The position numbers and the translations under genes are program-made. Shown here piece after piece: positions 14,792 to 19,550 of a DNA stretch of 19,550 nucleotides. Each line of letters starts with the position of its first letter. The stretch's first letter is position 1. The notes beneath the pieces were generated by a model that did not search any database, was not told the origin of the DNA, and saw nothing but the letters and a program-made list of their open reading frames with translations. This DNA is from Chryseobacterium sp. UBA6632 (GTDB taxonomy: Bacteria; Bacteroidota; Bacteroidia; Flavobacteriales; Weeksellaceae), in NCBI GenBank assembly GCA_002455915.1, contig DKLU01000242.1:1-19550 (forward strand), read 5' to 3'.

Positions 14792-15922
14792 ATGGAAAGA
14801 ATACAAACACATCTTCGTAAGAATTGGGAGCATAAACTGGAAAATTTAGGCTTTGGTTATCATTCCTTGGAAGGATTATATTGGGATGAAAGTCATTACT
14901 ATCAGTTTTCTTTAAACGAAATCAATACCATAGAGTCTGCCACTGCCGAATTGTGGCAAATGTGTCTTGCTGCGGTTGATTATATTATTGAGAAAAACCT
15001 CTGGTATCGTTTTAATATTCCTGAATCATTCAGAAATTTTATCATTACAACCTGGGAAGAAGATCATCCTTCAATTTATGGAAGATTTGATTTTGGTTTT
15101 GATGGTGAGAATTTAAAATTACTCGAATTCAATGCCGATACACCAACGTCTTTATATGAAGCTTCGGTGATACAATGGTATTGGCTGCAGGAAATTATGC
15201 CACAAAAAGATCAGTTCAATTCAATTCATGAAAAACTGGTAGATTACTGGAAGTATCTTAAAAAATATATGAATCCGCATCATATTTATTTTGCATCGCT
15301 TACGAATATCGAAGATGTTACCAATCTTGAATATATTCGTGATTGTGCCACACAAGCGGGTTTTGATACCGAATTTATTCCTATTCAGGATATCGGCTGG
15401 GCAGAAGATGTTCAGGAATTTATTGCAGCAGATCATTCCGTTATGGAATATATCTTTAAACTTTATCCTTATGAATGGATTATTGATGATGGTTTTGCCG
15501 AAAAATTAGTTAAAAATGGTTTCCGTTCTCAATGGATTGAACCAGCCTGGAAAATTCTTCTTTCCTCAAAAGCGATATTGCCAATTCTGTGGGAAATGTT
15601 TCCGAATCATCCTTATTTGTTGGAGTCTTATTTTGAACCCAGACACTTAAAAGATTTTGCTAAAAAGCCTATCTATTCAAGAGAAGGTGCGAATGTGACT
15701 TTGCATAAAAATAATTTTCCGATTGAGCAGAACTCGGGAGATTATGGCAAAGAAGGATTTATTTATCAACAATTATTTGATCTTCCAAATTTTAATGGAA
15801 ATTATCCTGTTATCGGAAGCTGGGTGATCGGACAAGAAGCCGCTGGCATTGGCATCAGAGAAAGTCCTCATTTGATTACCAATAACCAGAGCCGTTTTGT
15901 GCCTCACTTAATTAGCGATTAA
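14792..15922 (+). CDS. Glutathionylspermidine synthase family protein (YgiC/YjfC-like)
   Basis: An ATP-grasp type ligase of 376 residues, related to the synthetase domain of glutathionylspermidine synthase but lacking the N-terminal amidase, as in the single-domain YgiC and YjfC proteins. Conserved segments are YGRFDFGFD (96-104), LLEFNADTPTSLYEAS (110-125), the middle WKILLSSKAILPILW region (253-267), IYSREGANV (294-302) and near the end GSWVIG. These are the nucleotide and metal binding segments of the family. E. coli YgiC was reported not to make glutathionylspermidine, so the product here is probably another, unknown amide ligation. The gene follows the YgiB-like lipoprotein by 3 bases and overlaps the end of the facing LtaS-like gene by 11 bases. 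Confidence 0.92.
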   Translation: MERIQTHLRKNWEHKLENLGFGYHSLEGLYWDESHYYQFSLNEINTIESATAELWQMCLAAVDYIIEKNLWYRFNIPESFRNFIITTWEEDHPSIYGRFDFGFDGENLKLLEFNADTPTSLYEASVIQWYWLQEIMPQKDQFNSIHEKLVDYWKYLKKYMNPHHIYFASLTNIEDVTNLEYIRDCATQAGFDTEFIPIQDIGWAEDVQEFIAADHSVMEYIFKLYPYEWIIDDGFAEKLVKNGFRSQWIEPAWKILLSSKAILPILWEMFPNHPYLLESYFEPRHLKDFAKKPIYSREGANVTLHKNNFPIEQNSGDYGKEGFIYQQLFDLPNFNGNYPVIGSWVIGQEAAGIGIRESPHLITNNQSRFVPHLISD

Positions 15923-17990
15923 GCTTATTTGTTTTCAACCAATAAGAAGTCGATTGATACGCTGAGATTGTTTGATCTACCAAATTTTGTTGTGGCTTTT
16001 TCACCGCATTTTCGTCATAGTAAATATTAAATTCTGGAGCCAGTTTGCTTTCCTGCTGCTTCAGTGTGTATTGCTTAACCTTTCTTACGGGTGAAATAAT
16101 CGTTAAATGATCATCTTTTACAAAACCTAAATCCTGATAAGTGGCAATATAAGCTTTCGGCTGGAAATAGTCTTTCAAAACATCCTGTCCTAAAAATTTA
16201 GATTGATAATTAAAATTCAGCAATCCGAAAAGGGTAGGCATCAAGTCGATTTGCGACATGAGCTTATCGAATTTTTGAGGCTCTACAAAACCTTCAGAAA
16301 AAATCATCGCAGGAATTCTGTATTTATCCATTGGCAATTCTGTTCCGCCTGCACTGGAAGCACAGTGGTCGGCAACAATAACGAAGACCGTATTTTTATA
16401 CCAATCCTGTTTTTTAGCCATTTCAAAGAATTTTTTGATGGAGTAGTCGGTATATTTTACACCGCCTTCTCTGGATTTTGCATCTCCCGGAATATCAATT
16501 CTTCCGTCAGGGTAGGTGAAAGGTCTGTGGTTGGAAACTGTCATCCAGTGATTGAAAAATGGTTTCCCGGATTTTGCTTCGGCATTCATCGTCTGAATGG
16601 CTTTTTTTGCCATATCTTCATCAGCAACACCCCAAACATTCGCAAAGGAAATTTCTTCAGGTTTAAAATTATTTCGGTCTACAATTCCATATCCGTTTCC
16701 GGCAAAGAAATCCTGCATGTTATCGAAATAACTGTAACCGCCATACAAGAATTTCACATCGTAACCTTTTGATTTAAATACGCTTCCTGTAGTGAATTTA
16801 TTTTTGTTATTTTCTCTTTTAATGATGCTTTCCCCGGCTGTCGGAGGAATACACAGCGTTAAAGCTTCCAACCCGCGAACCGTTCTGTTTCCGGTTGCAT
16901 AAAGATTGGTAAACATCATTGATTTATCGGCTAAACTATCCAAAAACGGCGTTATTTTCTGGGTATTTCCGTAATGTTCAAGAAAATCTGCAGATAAGCT
17001 TTCAATAGAGATTAAAACTACATTTTTCTTTTGTTCAGGCTGCTCAGCGACGATATTTCTGGTTAAAGTCTGTTGAGGATATTGGCTTAAAAAGTTTTTC
17101 TCAGCCTGATTTTGATCGATTTGAGAATAGAACTGAAAAAAATCAAGCTCATTATGGGTAAATGCCCAGTAGAATTTCGGAACTCCGTTGGCTTCAATTT
17201 CTTCAGCAAAGACGTTTGATGATTTTATCTGCATCATCGCCGGAATCACCAATAAACTTGCGCCAACCAATACAACAAATGTTCCCAGTAAAATTAATTT
17301 CTGTTTGAAATTTGGAAGCGTTAGAAGCTCTTCTTTTGTTTTTTTAAAGATGAACCATGTAATCCCAAAAGTAACGGCAAAAATGGCTAAAAACAACGGA
17401 ACAACAGGATAACTTTCCATGATATTACCGATGACTTCGTTGGTGTAAATAAGATAGTCTACTGCAATGAAATTGTATCTCAATCCGAATTCGTTATAGA
17501 AGAAATATTCGCTTACTGCATTGAAAACAATGGATAAAACATAGAGAAAAATGGTAATAAAATATAATGTATTACGAATCTTTATTCTCTTTGAAGGCAA
17601 GAAAAGCATCAAGCCAAAAAGAAGGGTTTTCAAGCCTACAAAAATTAAGGCAATCTTTGTTACCGAGCCTCCGTATTGTTTGAAAATATTATTCGGAACT
17701 ACTAAAATATACAGGAAAAGCAACAAAAGAACCCCGAAAATGATGTATCCGTAAGGTTTATTGTATTTTGAGTTTGACAGAAATAAAAAGTAAAGCGCTA
17801 AAATAGAACTAGCCAGAATGAAAACGAAAATATCATTCACAAGCCCGATGGATAAAACTTTTATTACTTCAAAAAATCCAAAACTTACATTCGTTATCGG
17901 ATGAAAGAAAAATACAATTCTTACCAACAACGAAATGATAAGATAGAAAATTCCTAAGTATAGAAAAGGTTTAATTTTTTGCGTAAACAT
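15912..17990 (-). CDS. LtaS-like membrane sulfatase / phosphoglycerol transferase family
   Basis: A 692-residue membrane protein. The first ~255 residues carry about six or seven hydrophobic helices (around 8-29, 45-72, 81-98, 112-131, 141-160, 196-215, 231-253), followed by an extracytoplasmic sulfatase-fold domain. Active-site counterparts of LtaS are visible: metal ligand Glu330 in VLISIES, nucleophile Thr370 in GNRTVRG, His488 in SNHRPF and metal ligands Asp541-His542 in VADHC. In Firmicutes this family polymerises glycerol phosphate into lipoteichoic acid; in Gram-negatives related enzymes (OpgB-type) transfer phosphoglycerol to periplasmic glucans. Which applies here is unknown. A TATCTTTG element lies shortly before the start. 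Its 3' end overlaps the convergent YgiC-like gene. Confidence 0.93.
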   Translation of the reverse strand: MFTQKIKPFLYLGIFYLIISLLVRIVFFFHPITNVSFGFFEVIKVLSIGLVNDIFVFILASSILALYFLFLSNSKYNKPYGYIIFGVLLLLFLYILVVPNNIFKQYGGSVTKIALIFVGLKTLLFGLMLFLPSKRIKIRNTLYFITIFLYVLSIVFNAVSEYFFYNEFGLRYNFIAVDYLIYTNEVIGNIMESYPVVPLFLAIFAVTFGITWFIFKKTKEELLTLPNFKQKLILLGTFVVLVGASLLVIPAMMQIKSSNVFAEEIEANGVPKFYWAFTHNELDFFQFYSQIDQNQAEKNFLSQYPQQTLTRNIVAEQPEQKKNVVLISIESLSADFLEHYGNTQKITPFLDSLADKSMMFTNLYATGNRTVRGLEALTLCIPPTAGESIIKRENNKNKFTTGSVFKSKGYDVKFLYGGYSYFDNMQDFFAGNGYGIVDRNNFKPEEISFANVWGVADEDMAKKAIQTMNAEAKSGKPFFNHWMTVSNHRPFTYPDGRIDIPGDAKSREGGVKYTDYSIKKFFEMAKKQDWYKNTVFVIVADHCASSAGGTELPMDKYRIPAMIFSEGFVEPQKFDKLMSQIDLMPTLFGLLNFNYQSKFLGQDVLKDYFQPKAYIATYQDLGFVKDDHLTIISPVRKVKQYTLKQQESKLAPEFNIYYDENAVKKPQQNLVDQTISAYQSTSYWLKTNKLNR

Positions 17991-18015
17991 TTTATTAACT
18001 GTATATTAATTTCTG

Positions 18016-18023
18016 CAAAGATA
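18016..18023 (-). promoter_or_regulatory. Candidate -7 element of the LtaS-like gene
   Basis: TATCTTTG on the minus strand fits TAnnTTTG and lies 26 bases before the ATG at 17990. The -33 region has no good TTG at standard spacing. Confidence 0.45.
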
Positions 18024-18060
18024 GTTTTTATTTACTTTCAGCTTAAAAATGTTTAATAAC

Positions 18061-18090
18061 AAAAAAAGAACGATCCTGAGACCGTTCTTT
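18061..18090 (-). terminator. Terminator after ribH
   Basis: On the minus strand, AAAGAACG pairs with CGTTCTTT (8 bp) and is followed by a T7 run. It lies 23 bases after the ribH stop codon and would end the TPR-ribH transcript. Confidence 0.8.
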
Positions 18091-18112
18091 GTGTATTATT
18101 GGGGTTCAGCTC

Positions 18113-18628
18113 TTAATGTCCGAAACCAATGTTTCCTTTCTTTCCAGATAAATTCTTTTTAAAATCTATCATTCTTAGAGCTGTTACGGCTGCTTCCACG
18201 CCCTTATTTCCTAGGTCTCCGCCACTTCTTGCAATTGACTGCTCTTTGGTATCATCGGTAAGAACACAGAAGATCGTCGGAGTATCTGTAAGGATATTGC
18301 AATCTTTGATTCCCTGCGCTACAGCAGAACAAACATAGTCGAAGTGAGGAGTTTCTCCACGAATCACACATCCGATTGAGATTACTGCATCATATTTTCT
18401 TTCTTTGCAAAGCTGCATGCTAGCGTAGTTCAGTTCAAATGCTCCGGGAACAGGAAAAAGTTTAATGTTTTCCTTTTTTACGCCTTCTTTTTCAAGGATT
18501 TCCAGAGCTGCGTCGCGAAGATTATAGGTTACAAAATCATTCCACTCAGAAAAAACAATGCCGATAGATTAAAAAATGGCATTCGTTATATTCAGTGGCT
18601 TGTAATCTGAAAGATTAACTGTTGCCAT
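18113..18628 (-). pseudogene. ribH: 6,7-dimethyl-8-ribityllumazine synthase with in-frame stop at codon 20
   Basis: RibH condenses 5-amino-6-ribitylaminouracil with dihydroxybutanone phosphate, the penultimate step of riboflavin synthesis. Reading from the ATG at 18628 gives MATVNLSDYKPLNITNAIF, then TAA (18569-18571), then in the same frame SIGIVFSEWN and a complete RibH: PVPGAFE substrate loop, CVIRGETPHFDYV with the catalytic histidine, and the ARSGGDLGNKG segment. Without the stop the product would be about 171 residues, normal for the family. The only later ATG (18418) would give 101 residues lacking SEWN and PGAFE, so it should be inactive. The upstream TPR gene ends 3 bases before the ATG, so the normal start is certain. 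Either a real nonsense mutation or a sequence error; the good state of the rest suggests the change is very recent or an error. Confidence 0.85.
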
Positions 18629-18631
18629 TTT

Positions 18632-19327
18632 TTAATAATATTTAGTCATTTCAATATAAGAATCAGACATTCCGTTGTCGTAGTCCTGATATTTTTCGCT
18701 GATTGCAGCAAAATATTTCTTAGCATCTGCATTTTTCTTTAAACCTAAAGCTAAAATACCTGCTTTTCTTGTAAAATAATAAGTAGTATACGGATCGTCA
18801 GAAGCGGTAGAAGCTTTGTCTAATAATTGTAAAGCCTCATCGTTTTTGTTAAGACCTGATTTAGCATCAGCCATAGCTCCGTATTTCATTGCCATCATTG
18901 TTTTGTTGTCAGATGAAAACTTGTCTAAAAGATCAAATGCCTCTTGGAATTTTCCTTCCTTAAACTTCAATAAACCTGCGTTATAAGCAGACAATTTACC
19001 GATAGAGGTAGAAGAATATTCGTTAGCTGTCCCGATAAAACCTGGATTTGCAGCAGAATTTCCACCAAGCGCTTCTTTATCTTTACCAGCGGTAAGATTT
19101 TTCTGTGCTGCAAGGAAACTTTTTACCGCTTCGGCGTTTTTAGGAGCCACTACGAATTGCTTATATGCGAAAAAGCCTAAAACTCCCAATACCAAAGCAC
19201 TGAAAACTATCCCTAATTGCTTAGAATATTTTTCAAGGAATCTTTCTGTGTTTAAAGCCTCTCTGTCAAGATCTTTAAAAAACTCAACTGTTTCTTTACC
19301 TTCTTGATCGTTTGTAAGTTTTGCCAT
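18632..19327 (-). CDS. Membrane-anchored TPR-like protein
   Basis: A 231-residue protein with a charged N-terminus, one transmembrane helix (about 38-58) and a helical C-terminal part (about 60-231) whose repeating pattern (AYNAGLLKFKEGKFQEAFDL, then AMADAKSGLNKNDEALQLL, then KAGILALGLKKNADAKKYF) is that of tetratricopeptide repeats. The architecture, a cytoplasmic tail plus a periplasmic TPR domain, resembles the YfgM type found in many bacteria, where it is linked to the Sec translocon and protein quality control; that role is only inferred here. ribH starts 3 bases after its stop, so the two are likely co-transcribed from the promoter at 19349-19379. Confidence 0.88.
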   Translation of the reverse strand: MAKLTNDQEGKETVEFFKDLDREALNTERFLEKYSKQLGIVFSALVLGVLGFFAYKQFVVAPKNAEAVKSFLAAQKNLTAGKDKEALGGNSAANPGFIGTANEYSSTSIGKLSAYNAGLLKFKEGKFQEAFDLLDKFSSDNKTMMAMKYGAMADAKSGLNKNDEALQLLDKASTASDDPYTTYYFTRKAGILALGLKKNADAKKYFAAISEKYQDYDNGMSDSYIEMTKYY

Positions 19328-19348
19328 AAATTCTTAAAAATTGAAATG

Positions 19349-19379
19349 CAAATTTAATTGTTTCTGAATGATTTACAAA
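19349..19379 (-). promoter_or_regulatory. Promoter of the TPR-ribH operon
   Basis: On the minus strand, TTTG (19376-19379) and TAAATTTG (19349-19356) are spaced by 19 bases, a near-ideal Bacteroidota -33/-7 pair. The start codon follows 21 bases after the -7 element. Confidence 0.68.
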
Positions 19380-19455
19380 ATACTTTGTGAGTATTATTGA
19401 CGAAATATTGAGAATTATTAATCGTGAATGATGAATTTCTTAAAAAAAGATGCTT

Positions 19456-19550
19456 CGACTCCGCTCAGTATGACATTTCTAATACTATTTGTTTCATTTT
19501 ACAATGAAATAAAACAGAATGTTTTAAACGTGTCATGCTGAGCGGAGTCG
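19456..19550. repeat. Large palindromic intergenic repeat, cut by the window end
   Basis: The arms 19456-19475 and 19531-19550 are complementary at 19 of 20 positions. The left arm is preceded by GATGCTT. The centre contains a further hairpin (TTTCATT / AATGAAA around 19491-19508). The right arm reaches the last base of the window, so the element may continue. I recall similar CTTCGACTCCGCTCAG sequences as frequent intergenic repeats in Chryseobacterium-type genomes. No transposase is seen. Confidence 0.8.

Noticed and set aside
16203..16772. Plus-strand open frame of 189 codons
   Set aside because: It lies wholly antisense to the LtaS-like sulfatase domain, has no recognisable family or signal peptide, and the sense frame contains clear catalytic motifs.
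18113..18418. A genuine short 101-residue lumazine synthase starting at 18418
   Set aside because: The frame upstream of this ATG still encodes conserved RibH sequence (SEWN, PGAFE) and the true start 3 bases after the TPR gene is clear, so this ATG is an internal methionine.
1..19550. tRNA, rRNA, riboswitch or CRISPR array
   Set aside because: No cloverleaf-like segment, conserved rRNA stretch, FMN-type riboswitch before ribH or regularly spaced repeats were found by eye.

Overview
The window looks like chromosomal DNA of a flavobacterium in the Chryseobacterium/Weeksellaceae group (phylum Bacteroidota). Reasons: AT-rich composition; genes for GLPGLI-family and DUF3078 proteins and a GxxExxY protein; a Suf iron-sulfur system; little sign of Shine-Dalgarno sequences; and repeated TAnnTTTG promoter elements, the -7 motif of Bacteroidota housekeeping promoters. 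The assignment rests on recognition of protein families, not on a database search. Most of the window is ordinary core genome, with some unusual local structure.

Layout from left to right. Bases 1-319 are a non-coding AT-rich stretch with two hairpin terminators. Then come three minus-strand genes: gdhA (glutamate dehydrogenase), dprA (DNA processing for transformation) and a rhomboid protease. A plus-strand gene for a DUF3078 outer-membrane-type protein (4066-4995) follows, ending in a strong terminator and a repeat-rich intergenic stretch (4996-5436). From 11152 down to 5437 on the minus strand lies the suf cluster: A-type carrier, sufB, then a GxxExxY protein and a secreted subtilisin-like protein, then sufC and sufD. 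The two unrelated genes split the cluster, and the GxxExxY gene sits between two almost identical 23-base direct repeats.

From 11350 two tandem plus-strand GLPGLI genes run up to a bidirectional terminator, facing a minus-strand zinc metallopeptidase. Divergent from that peptidase is a tight three-gene set: two small lipoproteins and a glutathionylspermidine-synthase-fold (YgiC-like) ATP-grasp enzyme, resembling the ygiB-ygiC arrangement of enterobacteria. The last gene of this set overlaps, tail to tail by 11 bases, an LtaS-like membrane sulfatase.

At the right end, a membrane-anchored TPR-type protein is followed 3 bases later by ribH (lumazine synthase), both on the minus strand. As given, the ribH frame is interrupted by an in-frame TAA at codon 20. 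The window ends inside a palindromic repeat with 20-base arms. The points most worth checking are the interrupted ribH, the split suf cluster with its repeat-flanked GxxExxY gene, the degenerate catalytic Asp site in the subtilisin-like protein, and the sufA-sufB intergenic hairpin. I saw no clearly new multi-gene system, no RNA genes, no CRISPR array and no transposase.
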